A stretch of 64,000 nucleotides of DNA from Turnera subulata (Eukaryota; Streptophyta; Magnoliopsida; Malpighiales; Passifloraceae), in contig JAKUCV010006644.1 in assembly GCA_028386065.3 (NCBI GenBank), forward strand, positions 65,217 to 129,216, in the 5' to 3' direction. The position numbers and the translations under genes were made by a program. This document shows positions 1 through 11,022 of this stretch, piece after piece. Each line of letters opens with the position of its first letter. The first letter of the stretch is position 1. The notes beneath the pieces were generated by a model. It was given only the letters and a program-made list of their open reading frames with translations. It made no database searches and was not told where the DNA came from.

Positions 1-1
1 C

Positions 2-227
2 TTGAAATTCTATGTCCGAACTCTCTATCCTATGGGGATTAAATCCGATTTGATGGCCCAACTTTTCCAACGCTCTCTAAGTGGGGCGGCTTTATCTTGG
101 TTTATGTCATTGGATGACAACCGTGTTTCCAAATGGGAAGACATTTGCAAGGAATTCGTTGAGCACTATAAGTACAATACTGCTGTTGATGTCACCAAGA
201 GAGATCTCGAAACTATCAAGCAACAAG
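2..227 (+). pseudogene. Tat-like Ty3/gypsy gag (element C), fragment 1, open at window edge
   Basis: This is part of the capsid (gag) domain of a Ty3/gypsy retrotransposon, the protein that packages element RNA into cytoplasmic particles. The frame enters from the left edge, so no start is visible. It shows the usual plant gag pattern: a hydrophobic stretch, then GAALSWF, a W-x-D segment (KWEDICKEF), then DLETIKQ. The frame is cut at 227 by the Athila-type array and resumes at 48100, in the same frame once the 5-bp target duplication is counted once. A TAA two codons past the junction shows that the gag was already dead or mutated later. Assignment to the Tat group rests mainly on the zinc-knuckle segment at 53338-53575. 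Confidence 0.8.
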
Positions 228-1971
228 TGATGTGGTCAATCCTGCAAGTGCACAGAATCGTCGTGGTACTCATGGTCGTATCCACAAAGACTAGGCAAGA
301 TAATAAAAGATTCAAATCATATGGCAAAAATAAATAAAGAGAAATGTTATCGGAATTGAAGATTGATAATAGAGCAAACATCGAATCGAGTGTAAAGTGA
401 TTAGAAAGCAAAAGCAATAAACAAAGTAGCAATGCAAAGATAAAAAAGGCCTAGATCATTCGGGTGTTCACCCCCTTCCTTTGCCATGGATCAATGCACC
501 ATTTCAATTGAAACCTGCAACCAAACACATGAATTTTGATGGGTAACAACCTATAGTGAAACTATCCGCTCTCGCCAATCTAGTTTCGTCTCAAAGAGTC
601 ACCTAGTCACTTTCGTCAATTAGATTACCTCTAGGAGCAAAGACGCTTGTTGTTGCTACTGATTCCACGATAACCTAAACCCTTTCAGCATTTAGATTAA
701 AGATGATTGATGATTTTCGGATAACAGACTTCTCCTCTCGGTACTTCACCTATTACCTAGAAGTTGCAATAAAGCTGGCCACTTCCTTAAAGCAAGAAAT
801 AAGCTCATAAGAATCAATCAAAATTACTTCGTGAATGAAATGCAACAAATGGTACATCAAACCATAGCAAATTTAGGGTAGGATACATCCCTATGATCTA
901 GAATGAGAAATTAGTTCATGAATGAACTTGGAACAACAAAGAAAAATGGAGAAGACATGGTTTCCTCACAAACAATCTCACAAGAAAATCAAAGGAAAAC
1001 AACTTGAGCAGAATTTTTGTTTCAATGTGTGTGTGGCTTCTCCTCTTCACCTTTCAGGTCTCACTCTTTTATAGTGCTTCTTCACTAGTTGGACAGCTTG
1101 GAGAGGACATTTTTTTTAATGTCCTTTAGCTATCAAATTCGTGCTGGAAAGGGCCTAAATGTTGAAGGCATTGCTGGTGGGGTGGTTGTAATGGATGGAT
1201 TGTCACTTACTTTTCCACTCTAGCAAGAATATTCCTTCTTTTTGCATGTGCTAGTGGTTGAGATTCCTTTACATGAAATTGAGTTGGTTTCCAGGATGTT
1301 TTATACTCCTTGAATGCCTTCCATACTGTCCACTCAGACTGTCCAACAAAGCATGAGCTAATGGTTGCCATGATGCCTTTCTAGAAGGGTCACATTGTTA
1401 ACAACACAGGACTGGAAACTTGCAGGCATATTTGGGACCCCTAGACAGCCGAATTGGACTTTTAGATATTCTACAAACTTGTAGATAATTCCTTTATCTT
1501 TCTTTCCATATAAAGAACTCCCAAATTGGACTTGTTTAGTAGGCGTTATGATGAAAACACCGAGACTGGGTCGGTGGCCAGTGCAGGATTCCTGCACCTC
1601 TGGTCTGAATTGAATGAATTACTGCTCCTAATCCCCAAGGCCAAAAATTATGAACTTTATACCATTGGAAATCTCAAGATGTCTAATTTCATCTCCAACT
1701 GGTTTCATGTTAATTGGACATCTGAGGCTCCTGAAATCGGCCAAAGAGTGAACTGTGCTCAAGTTTCTGCCCGGTTTCCTGCTTTGGCCGAAATCGATCG
1801 TTTTCGGTAGCGAAATGGGTCGATTTTACACCTGAAATAAAAATTATCAGCTCAAGCAATTCATTCAAAAATTAAACAAAGAAAGATGAGTAAATGTATG
1901 ATTTTTATTCAAAATAATAATAATAAAGATGTTTTCATGCCTTTAATGCTATGTGAAATATGTGCATATCA
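228..1971 (-). repeat. Athila array LTR1 (3' LTR of internal A)
   Basis: 1744 bp. On the + strand it starts TGATGTGGTC and ends GTGCATATCA, giving TG...CA ends with the imperfect inverted ends TGAT/ATCA. It is followed directly by the polypurine tract of internal A. Over the first ~113 bp it differs from LTR3 at 3 positions and from LTR2 at 6 by eye. Short reading frames inside are chance. Confidence 0.93.
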
Positions 1972-1985
1972 AATACCCCCAAACC
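1972..1985 (-). other. Polypurine tract of internal A
   Basis: Read on the minus strand it is GGTTTGGGGGTATT, immediately before the LTR start TGATATGCAC. This is the position from which plus-strand DNA synthesis is primed. The same tract adjoins LTR2 at 35299-35312. Confidence 0.8.
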
Positions 1986-3545
1986 TAAACTTTTGCTTGT
2001 CCCTAAGCAAAAAAAATTATAAACATGGTGAGATGAAAATGATATGCACCGATTCCTTTTCTCAACTCTGATCCAATGTGACATGCTTACAATTAACTTG
2101 TTCCTTAGACTTAAAAGAGTCATGAAAATCAAAAGTGAATCAAGTCACTTCACCCAGCTAAGTTTAACAAAGAAACAGAGATCAAATTTCCACACAAGAT
2201 TCTGCTAGTCAGTCCTTCTTTGGTATTGCTTTTGATCAATAAGAGGTGTTTGAACATCCCATATGCACATCCAAGGTTTCCACTTCCACTAATTGACACA
2301 ACTCTTGAATTTAAGATCATTAGGTCTTTAAGGGTTGTAATAGGACAAGGTTGGTGTATCAACAAGGGGTAAAGGTAAACAAAGTATCTGTTGAAGTTGT
2401 GGATTTCCTTCTAAAATTGAGTTTCTTCTTGCTTCATACTGGGTATGATGTTGTCTTCAAATCTTTTCTTTTCTTTTCTTTTTTTTTTAATAGCGATCAT
2501 ACGCCTGCGTTTGTTAGATTTTGATGAACTACAGTGATGACCACAATGTAGTGAAGAAATGCAAAAGACCCCCGTATGTTGGTGGGCTTAGGTGCATGAC
2601 TGCAAATTTTGTTCTCCTCCTTGTAGCAAGTTCAGTCATTTTTCTTTCAATGAGCATACTAGTAATAGGAGGTTAGACATCATCAACTTAACTGATAAAA
2701 GGGTAGGATAAATCAAGGATAATTAAGTTGATCAGGCACATGATGGTCACTTAATTAGTTACTATGGGGTGAAAGGTGATTGATGTAGGTATAGAAAAAA
2801 ACATTTGACCATCATACTAGGCTCAAAGTGGTGAACTAGGGATAATGTGATCAAGGGTTGGCCAAGGTTTATATGTGGTGAAAGTCAAGGAATGCCTAAC
2901 TCATTTCTCAAATCAAGCTTGTGTCTAGATTTCGCCTTAGTAAAAACGATGGATGTGTTCTAGGACTGTGCAATTAAATGCAATTGAAACACCTCAATTA
3001 TTTTTTTTTTTTTAAAGCTAAGAGCAAACCAAATCCTTAGGACATCTTCCTAGTGATCTTGTTTAGAAATCCAAACTTGTCTTTTATCAAACTCATATGA
3101 GCTAGGTGACATGAAAACTTTTATCACAATGTCTCTTTATAAGCCATACAAGGAACAAATTCAATCCAATCAACAAAGTCCCATTGTTTCAGACTTGATC
3201 AAGAAGAATAATGGCGTGAATGGAAAAACAAAACAAAATGTAAAACAACAAATGCACTCGAATGAATTGAAATGCAATTTGAATAGAAAGAAAAATCCAA
3301 AGTGTAATGAGAAAGAATAGAATGATAAGGTGAATGACAAGGTGCATAACAACTTAGCTTATCAAAGTATGTTTTGAAGCATCGAATATATAAATTTAGG
3401 GATTTGAGTTTAGGAATGCTTCCCTATTTGTCATGAAGTCATCATGCTCCTTGGTTTCAGCCACTTGATCCTCTTTCCTTCTCTTTCTTCGGGTTGCCTC
3501 CCGAACAGCACTTCTTTAACGTCTTGTAGCTGGACATGAGGTTTG
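1986..3545 (-). other. Non-coding 3' region of internal A, between integrase end and polypurine tract
   Basis: About 1.56 kb without a convincing coding region. In Athila elements this is where an env-like frame may lie. Here only short frames are seen, with no signal peptide or transmembrane pattern I would trust. It contains pyrimidine runs near 2460-2490 and an A/T run near 2999-3015. It aligns with 35313-36380 plus 39000-39500 of internal B, with family G inserted in B between them. Confidence 0.7.
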
Positions 3546-4270
3546 TCAAGGCATAGGCGGATTTGCTAATGACAAAATCACTTGGTCGCCAATTCTATCA
3601 TCCATTTTGAACAGCTTGAGGCGCTGTCCATTGACTTTGAATGGTCAGATTCTCCATTGGTGATCTCCACATCTCCATGGGGAAAGCGTTGAACCACGGT
3701 GAATGGTCCGGACCACCTGGATCGATGTTTCCCGGGAAGGAGCTTCATTCTAGAATTGAAGAGAAGCACTTTGTCTCCTGGGTGGAACTCTTTCTTTAGA
3801 ATATATTTGTCATGCCATTTCTTTGTTCTCTCCTTGTAGATGCGGGAGTTCTCATAAGCTGCAAGGCGCAACTCCTCTAACTCATTAAGCTGCAAAAAGC
3901 ATTGTTCTCCTGCTGCCTTCATGTCTAAATTGATGTTCTTGATGGCCCAATAGGCTTTGTGCTCAAGTTCAACGGGCAAGTGGCATGCCTTTCCATACAC
4001 AAGTCGGTAGGGAGTGGCTCCAAGAGGGGTCTTGTAGGCTGTCCTATATGCTCAAAGGGCATCATCGAGTTTGAGGGCCCAATCTTTGCGAGTTTGTCCT
4101 ACCGTCTTCTCCAAGATTTGCTTGATTTGTCGGTTGGAGACCTCTACTTGCCCACTTGTTTGGGGATGGTAGGATGTTGCCACCTTATGAGTGACTCCAT
4201 ATTTCTTCAAGAGGTCAGCAAACTTCTTGTTGCAAAAGTGGGAACCTCCATCACTTATAATGGCTCTTGG
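3546..4270 (-). pseudogene. Athila internal A: integrase core end and C-terminal domain
   Basis: This is the last third of pol, encoding the C-terminal part of integrase, which joins element DNA to the chromosome in the nucleus. Visible are the second catalytic Asp in [13 protein letters not shown], the catalytic Glu context [16 protein letters not shown], and the C-terminal motif [11 protein letters not shown]. The stop at 4052-4054 (TGA) replaces the Trp codon kept in internal B (TGG). A one-base loss near 3649 relative to B shifts the end of the protein. The frame is broken at 4270 by Copia-1 and continues on the far side at 12616. Confidence 0.85.
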
Positions 4271-5837
4271 TGTTAGTAATATGCCCAAAAGCCAATCATG
4301 GATGTTTATTTATAGTCATGTACATACACTTTAAGGTTATTCCAATAAGTATCGTTTATGAGATAAACGCTTGCACATACTTATAACCCTAGAATACTTC
4401 ATATTCTTAAATGTCCCTAGTCGATTATTATTATGGATGGGTTGTAATAATAAATCAAGACTAGCGTATGTTGAGAATTTATATGTGATATGAATTCTAC
4501 ATACGGGTACAAGTTGGAGAACTTGCGGACTGGACCGACCCACATAAGAACCCTACATGGAACGTTATATGTATGTCATTAGTGGTTCTTATAGATGTGA
4601 TTGTCCTCCGACCTGAGATCGTCAAGGTATCCAACATATGAATCATGTACTTTGATATTATTCCTAGTCACCCGTAACTGGGTGGACATAAGGGTAATCA
4701 TTGGGTATATGCCGAGTATGTAGTGGGTTTTGATTGATCAAGAGGGGATTCGTCCAACCCATATAACGGGTATATTATCGGATGGTTTCTTGATAGAGTT
4801 GAACTGTAAATGCACGGCCGTGCTCGGATTATGATATGTTGATATCATTGGTATCCGTTTTACACAGTTAACTCGAGGATCAAGAAACCGAGATTAAACA
4901 TATACGAGATTGACATATTCCATGTCTCGGTTTAATCTTGATAATGGGACGAAGGGACGATGACATATTCCGAGGCATAGAGAATCAGTACTGATCTTGT
5001 CGTTCGGGTAGCAATGATGTGTTGCTAGACGCCGCTCTTTGCTTATAATTGTAAAATGAGATTTTACAATTATTGCCGGACGTTACAAGTGCCTACAGGG
5101 TCACACACATAGAACCGTTGATTCGAGCAGATGGTCGAACCGTGGTTGGACCATGGTTGGACCGGGTGTGGTTGGACCGTGGTTGGACCATGGTTGAACC
5201 AGGTCGTTTTGGGGTGGTTTGGTTCACTAAGCATCAGATTAGTGGAGCCATTATTGCAGCCTTGTGATGAATATTCCCACTAAGAGTTAGTGGAAACATG
5301 TTGGCCAAAGGTGTTGTCCACTTTGACATGCCTTTGTGAGTTGGCATGCACATGCTTTTGTCTAAGGCATTATTCTTCACACTTGGGTTGGTTAGAACGT
5401 TTTTGTGTCTGAAAAATTCAGAGGATTGAGCCTTGAGAAGTGTTCTTGAGAGCTTGAGAAAACACACACTTACCCCTTTCTTTGTGAAAGAAAAAGAACA
5501 CCAAAACACCACAAACACAAGCCCCGGTTTTACTCTTGCTAGCACATCAGTCCGGGGAGCTCGTTCTTGGATTCGTGTGACGATTCCGAGAAGGTCACGG
5601 TTCGTATGGATACCGTAGAGGAGCAGGTCTTCTTCTTGCTCTAACTGATTCGTTCCAGCCTTCGTCTTGGTCTAGATGATTCGTTCCAGCAGTTGGGTGA
5701 AAGACCTCAACCGAACAAGGTACGAAATTTTGTTATACGGTTTATATGCTTCACATGTGGTTCTTGGCTAAGTTTCCTTTGCTTCCGCTGCATCTTTTGC
5801 TTGTATATGATTGTCATATAGCCTAGGGAAACTTACA
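4271..5837 (+). repeat. Copia-1 5' LTR
   Basis: 1567 bp, TGTTAGTAATATG...GGAAACTTACA. It contains a cluster of near-repeats of GGTTGGACC at about 5130-5210. It is almost identical to the 3' LTR except for a diverged patch around 5190-5400 and small indels. Confidence 0.93.
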
Positions 5838-5838
5838 G

Positions 5839-5851
5839 TGGTAGCGGAGCC
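5839..5851 (+). other. Copia-1 primer-binding site
   Basis: TGGTAGCGGAGCC, one base after the LTR. The usual plant Copia site is complementary to initiator tRNA-Met (TGGTATCAGAGC). This one keeps TGGTA and GAGC but differs in the middle. The same variant is in Copia-2, Copia-E and, with small changes, in three unrelated elements here. Confidence 0.75.
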
Positions 5852-6295
5852 TTCTTGTGAAGCTCTAAACCGTGTAAATGATTCATATGTGATATGATCA
5901 TCTAAGCATGTGTAGGAATCATTTTGTGTATGTGATATGCCAAATGATTTTGAACATGATGTCTTGGTGTTTTGGCAATTGATATGCTGCTTTTGATTTG
6001 GTATATATGTGTGTTTTGCCATTCAAATATATTCATATGCTTGATATGTCTTGGTGAATATGCATGATATGTTCTATGTGATAAAGCATGATCATGTCAT
6101 ATTGTCTTCAATTGTATGTATGTGATACATATGTTGTTGAGGTTGATTTGTCAAAAGTGTTTTGACAACAAGAGGTTGATTGATATGAGATATCAATCAA
6201 GATGATTATGGCAGTAGGTCGAAGGGTTCGACTAAGAAAAACCGAGTGTCGGTTTGCGTTTGCAACGATTGTCGTTCATGAGCTGCAAGGCCAGG
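5852..6295 (+). other. Copia-1 leader, first part
   Basis: AT-rich untranslated leader between primer-binding site and palindrome array, with several TATATG and CATATG runs. No coding potential seen. Confidence 0.6.
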
Positions 6296-7108
6296 ACATC
6301 GATGTTCATCAGATGGACATCGATGTCCACATGATATTTGCCTTGGCCGAGACCACTGGACATCGATGTTCATCTCATGAACATCAATGTTTTGTGTAGT
6401 CTGGCCTTGGCAGAGAACATTGAACATCGATGTTCATGAGATGAACATCGATGTCCTATGTAGGTTGGCCTTGGCAGATTCACATGAACATCGATGTTCA
6501 CGGGTTGAACATCGATGTCCAAGCCTTGTGAGATTTGTTTGAGATTCCAGAGACCAAATAACATCGATGTTCACCTTAAGACATCGATGTCCTTGTGTTT
6601 GAGAGTCTCAAACATCGATGTTTAGAGGTTAGACATCGATGTTAAAATGCTACTGCCAAGTTTTTGGACCTTCGGAACTTGCCAACATCGATGTCCAAGA
6701 GTTGAACATCGATGTTCATGAGTTCCAGAGGCCAATGAACCTTTAGAACTTGCCAACATCGATGTCCCAGAGTTGAACATCGATGTTCTTGAGCTCTGCT
6801 AAATAGTTTGGACTTCCAGAGCCTCAAGGACATCGATGTTCATGGCAGGACATCGATGTCCTAGAATACCCACATCGATGTTGTGGAGACCAGTAAATTA
6901 AACAGCGAATTAAGGGTAGATTGAGGCCTAACTGGTGTCTGGCCTAAACAGCAAAGTTGTAGCTCTACTTCTTAGCTTTCCAAGGACACCAAGTTTGTAC
7001 AAATCCAAGCTCTACAGCTCTGGATATGGCCGAAATACTAAGTGCTGCCAATTGTTGGCGAGAATCAGATTCTCATAGACATCGATGTTCATTTATGGAC
7101 ATCGATGT
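6296..7108 (+). repeat. Array of paired ACATCGATGT palindromes in the Copia-1 leader
   Basis: I count 20 exact copies of the 10-bp palindrome ACATCGATGT, plus one-mismatch forms (for example at 6381). Many extend to 12 or 14 bp (GAACATCGATGTTC, GGACATCGATGTCC). Starts fall in pairs: 6296/6317, 6360/6381, 6424/6445, 6488/6509, 6561/6581, 6612/6633, 6685/6706, 6756/6777, 6830/6850. The within-pair offset is always 20-21 bp and pairs recur every 51-74 bp, with three successive intervals of exactly 64. Between pairs lie variants of CTTGGCAGA or CCAGAGGCCAA. The stretch 6882-7077 lacks the motif, then a last pair occurs near 7078/7099. Confidence 0.95.
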
Positions 7109-7673
7109 TCACTTGCATTTTTGTTTTCCAAATTTGCTTAACATCAATGTATGATTTATCAAGAATAAGAATGTGATGTGTTGGAAACATATGTTGATGA
7201 AATATTAAGTTCTTAGTTGCCTTCCATGATGAGCACTAATCATTGCTTAGATCAACACTAGGTAGGTTTTGCCCTAGCAAGGTGCCTATGTTTATCCTAG
7301 CAAGGTTCGAGAGGATAATTGTAATATCCCGATTGCTTATAGTGGGTTTGGACTTAACTAGGTTACCTTAATAGGATTAAGAACCTAGAGGCAAGGGTTG
7401 AGCAATGTCTATAAGATAGACTTGGACAAGGTGTTGTTCACTCAACTATCCAAGAGTTACATAGAGATGTAATTGACAAGAGTTGTCTACCTAAATAGCT
7501 ATGATGTAGGTGATCAGCCCTAGCTTACTTATGTTGTAGTGAAATATGGATCTTGGCCTACTTATATAATTGTCTTGATTTATATAGTAGGAGTACATTT
7601 AATAGAATTCCTTATTAAATGATTTGTATGCATGACTATTATTTGTGTGAGTTGTTCTTGTTGTAGAATTACC
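7109..7673 (+). other. Copia-1 leader, second part
   Basis: Untranslated leader up to the gag start. It is clearly homologous to 58060-58747, 62600-63198 and the reverse complement of 29845-30390. No coding region is seen. Confidence 0.65.
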
Positions 7674-8340
7674 ATGGCACAAAACACTAGTACTTTATTA
7701 TTGTGATTTGTCCTTGAGTAGGACAAGCTGAATAGGAATAGTTTCTATAGTGGCATCACATTTTAAGTATAGTCTTCAAACAAGAAAAATTTGTATGTCC
7801 TTGAAGGGCCTGTTCTTAATGAATTGGCGCCTAATGCTTCTAGGGCAGAAGTAGATGCCTGTGAGTAGCATGTTAATGATGCATTGGTTTTTGCATGCCT
7901 TATGCTAATTGCCATGGACTCTGAGCTTCAGAAGCAAGATGAGAACATGTGAGCGTTCGATATGATCGAACACCTGAAAATGCTCTGAGAAGAGCGAGCA
8001 AAGCATGAGAGGTACGAGACCTCTAAGGCAATTTTCAATGCAAGATGGCTAAGTTATCACCCGTTAGACCTCATATGCTCAAGATGTTTGGATACATTGA
8101 GAGCCTTAGGGGTCTTGGTTTCCTTGGTGAAGGAAAGGGTAAAGCAAAGTTTGAGAGGAAGAAGAAATGTACCAAAAGGTTTGGTGCATGTGCATCTTCT
8201 TGCTCTCATGTGCTGAAACCCATGGATGGTGTTGCAAAAAAAGGAAATTGTTTCTGTTGCAACAAACCAAGCCATTAGAACCGTAACTGCCCTGTTTACC
8301 TTCAAGAGGTAAAGAAGCAGAAGGGAAGTGAGATTTCCGC
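7674..8340 (+). pseudogene. Copia-1 gag (UBN2-type) with zinc knuckle
   Basis: Remnant of the Copia nucleocapsid polyprotein. The ATG at 7674 starts MAQNTST, the same start as Copia-2, Copia-E and (with one change) Copia-F. Recognisable pieces are LYVLEGPVLNE, AFDMIEHLKML, the basic block near 8130-8180 and a zinc knuckle CFCCNKPSH followed by a stop near 8277, where other copies read GHWKRNCP. Compared with Copia-F, the segment between SPVRPHMLKM and the basic block is largely deleted. Stops and frameshifts are numerous, so no functional protein is expected. Confidence 0.8.
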
Positions 8341-8876
8341 TTCATGTATTTTGTTATAGAGACCATGAGATTCACTAAGGATGAGGTAAACCTACGCCTC
8401 AGAAATGGAGCAAGAGTTGCTACATTAGCCATAGGGACTTTCTATCTATCCTTACCGAATGGTTTGGTTTTACAACTGGACAATTGTTATTATATACTTG
8501 CCATAAGCAGGAATTTGATGTCTGTGTCTTGTATGTACAAGAAAGGTTTTTCATTGAAAATAAAGAACAATTGTTGTTTTATTTATTTCAATGAAATTGA
8601 TTGTGGTGGTCCATTTTAAACGATGGTTTGTGTGTTCTAAACCTAGTAACGCCTATCTATAACATTAATACGAAGAAGGATTAAGATTACATGATTCTAG
8701 TGAAACCTATCTCTGGCATAGTCGTTTAGGCCATATAGACGAGACTCGTATTCCTAAACTCCATAAAGTTGGATTTTAGACTCATTTGATTTTGAATCAT
8801 ATGAGACATATGAGTCATGTTTATTAGGCAAAATGACTAAGGCTTCCTTTACGGGTAAAGGTGAAGAGCCTAGGAC
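8341..8876 (+). pseudogene. Copia-1 protease remnant and GAG-pre-integrase domain
   Basis: Encodes the region after the zinc knuckle. The protease active site (DTGCGSH in Copia-E) is deleted here: the frame passes from the gag tail to RFTKDEVNLRLRNGARVATLAIGTF. The downstream pre-integrase zinc region is present as YLWHSRLGHIDETRIPKLHK with stops after it. The sequence is collinear with 28385-29089 on the minus strand. Confidence 0.75.
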
Positions 8877-9560
8877 TTGGTAGGTCTAATACATACTGAT
8901 GTATGCGGACCTATGTCTACACAGGCTAGAGGTGGTTTTCAATACTTCATTACATTTACTGATGACTTCAGTAGATACGGCTATGTGGATCTAATGAGAC
9001 ACAAGTCGGAATCCTATGAAAAGTTCATAGAATTCAAGAATGAAGTACAGAATCAACTCGGAAAGGTATTAAGATGCTTCGATCAGATCGAGGCGGTGAA
9101 TACTTAGACCGAGAGCTTCTTGATCATCTAAAGGGTTGTGGTATAGTATCACAACTTTCTCCACCGGGTATGCATATGGTATAGTGTATCCGAAAGGAGG
9201 AACAGAACCTTGTTGGACATGGTTCGTTCTATGATGAGTCAAGCTGACCTTCTATTTTCTTTTAGGGACATGCATTATTGAGTGCTGCATTTACCTTAAC
9301 CGTATTCCATCTAAATCGGTCGAAAAGACACCATATGAGATATGGACTGGGAAGTATCCCAATTTGTCTTTTGAGTATTTAGGGTTGAGATGCTTACGTG
9401 AGACGTGAAGCATCGGATAAACGCGACCCTAAATCCGACAAGTGCCTTTTATATGATACCTTAAAGGTATTATTTCTATAATCCCATAGAGCACAAAGTG
9501 TTTGTGGCTCAGACTGCTGTTTTCTAGAAAGAGTGTTTATTTCTAGAAAAATCAGTGGGA
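8877..9560 (+). pseudogene. Copia-1 integrase core remnant
   Basis: The rve-type integrase core starts as LIHTDVCGPMSTQARGG with the first catalytic Asp, then YFITFTDDFSRYGYV with the second acidic cluster, and RCFDQIE where the intact sequence has LRSDRGGEY. After 9107 the frame breaks. Fragments of SQLTPPG, LLDMVRSMMSQA and ETPYEIWTGK can be followed with several indels to about 9400. The TPPGT-to-SDRTNRT stretch containing the catalytic Glu is shortened near 9170-9200. Collinear with 28380-27700 of Copia-2. Confidence 0.8.
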
Positions 9561-10350
9561 GGATAATAGAACTCGAAGAAGTTCGAGATAAAGAGGCTGA
9601 GATGGAACAAAGGACAGGATCCGCAAGTTGTTGTGGATGAGAATCCTGTACCTAAAACACATGGACCGCGTAGGTCGGATAGGACTCGGTATGAGCTTGA
9701 GAAATATGGATTTCTCATAACTCATATTGGAGATGTGATGCTCATAAGTCAGGATGAGCTCACTTCCTATCAGCTGATCATTACGGGTTTAAACTCCAAG
9801 AAGTGGCTTGAAGCTATGAATTCGGAAATGAAATCCATGTATCAAAACAAGGTATGGACCTTGTTTGATCCACCTGAAAGGGTAAAACCTATAGGGTGCA
9901 AGTGGGTCTTTGTGAAAGACCGACATGGATGGTAATGCGATTACCTTTAAGGGCAATTGGTTGCGAAAGGTTTCAAGCTAGTTCATGGTATTGACTATGA
10001 TGAAACCTTCACACCAGTCGCCATAGTTAAATCTATCCGAATTCTATTGGCTATAGCTGGATGCCATGACTATGAGATATGGTATGCAAGTTGCAAATGT
10101 CCATTTGTGGACTAAAGCAAGCTTCTAGGAGTTGGAATCTTCCTTTTAATGATGTAATCAAAGAGTTTGGTTTCATTAAAAGTGAAGATGATTCATGTGT
10201 TTACAAGAAGGTTAGTGGGAGCACTATTGTTTTCTTGTTGTTGTATGTTGACGACATCCTACTTATTGGGAATGACACTTCGACACTAAAGTCTGTAAAG
10301 ACTTGGTTAGGAAAGAATTTCTCAATGAATGACTTAGGAGGAGCTGCCTA
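9561..10350 (+). pseudogene. Copia-1 integrase-RT linker and reverse transcriptase
   Basis: The linker contains HGPRRSDRTRYE. The RVT_2-type reverse transcriptase follows: KKWLEAMNSEM, MYQNKVWTLFDPP, IGCKWVFVKD. It then shifts frame to a deleted fingers region, where the segment from the AFLNG motif to the PEGF motif is missing near 10080, and continues as CGLKQASRSWN and LLYVDDILLIGND. The polymerase YVDD box is intact here, whereas in Copia-2 its Tyr codon is a stop. The frame ends at 10350 with a stop after DLGGAA. Confidence 0.85.
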
Positions 10351-11008
10351 AGTGTTAGGCATAAAGATCTATAGAGATAGATCCAAAAGGCTTCTCGGGC
10401 TAAGTCAGAGTACATATATTGACAGGATGCTAAAGAGGTTTAGCATGCAAAGATACCAAGAACGGTTTCTTGCCCATGTCACATGGCATAGCTCTCTCAA
10501 AGAATCTGTATCCTAGTATGACTAAGGAGAGAGAGCGGATGGGTTAGATTCCTTATGCGTTTGCAATAGGATCTATCATGTATGCCATGCAATGTACTAG
10601 GCCGGATGTCACTTATGCTTTTGAGTGTCACAAGCAGATGCCAATCTGATCCCGGTGAAAGTCACTGGATAACGGTTAAATATCCTTAAGTACTTGAGAA
10701 GCACTAAGGATGCATTCCTGGTTTACGGAAGCGTTGATGGGCTTGTTGTAAAGTGTTACAAAGATGCCAGCTTCCAAACTGACAGGGATGATTTTAGATC
10801 GCAATAAGGATATGTGTTTTGTCTTGGAGGTGGTACTGTGAGCTGGAAGAGTTCCAAGCAAGAACAGCTACCGACTCTACAACTAAGGCTGTGTATAGTT
10901 CCTTCTGGGAACAATGTAGAAGATACATTGTCTAATCTTCTCATGCAACTGAAGCATGATGGTCATGCTAGATCCACATGTATAAGATACATGGATGATT
11001 GGCTTTAG
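10351..11008 (+). pseudogene. Copia-1 reverse transcriptase thumb and RNase H remnant
   Basis: Continuation of pol: VLGIKIYRDRSKR, GLSQSTYI, then the RNase H region with LNILKYLRSTKDAFLVYG, CYKDASFQTD (catalytic Asp context) and SWKSSKQEQLPTL. It ends with the family's terminal RYMDDWL and a stop just before the polypurine tract. Several stops lie between 10450 and 10680. Confidence 0.8.
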
Positions 11009-11022
11009 TGCAAGTGGGAGAT
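11009..11022 (+). other. Copia-1 polypurine tract
   Basis: The sequence TGCAAGTGGGAGAT directly before the 3' LTR start (TGTTAG) is the usual Copia plus-strand primer site. The reverse complement is at 26130-26143 in Copia-2. Confidence 0.85.

Noticed and set aside
1986..3545. Env-like gene in the 3' part of the Athila interior
   Set aside because: Only short frames in both A and B, not conserved between them beyond nucleotide similarity, with no membrane-protein pattern.
6202..7120. CRISPR-like array or a repeat protein (frames reading NIDVQ/DIDVG-type repeats)
   Set aside because: Units are 10-14 bp palindromes with regular, homologous spacers in a plant retrotransposon leader. No frame stays open through the array.
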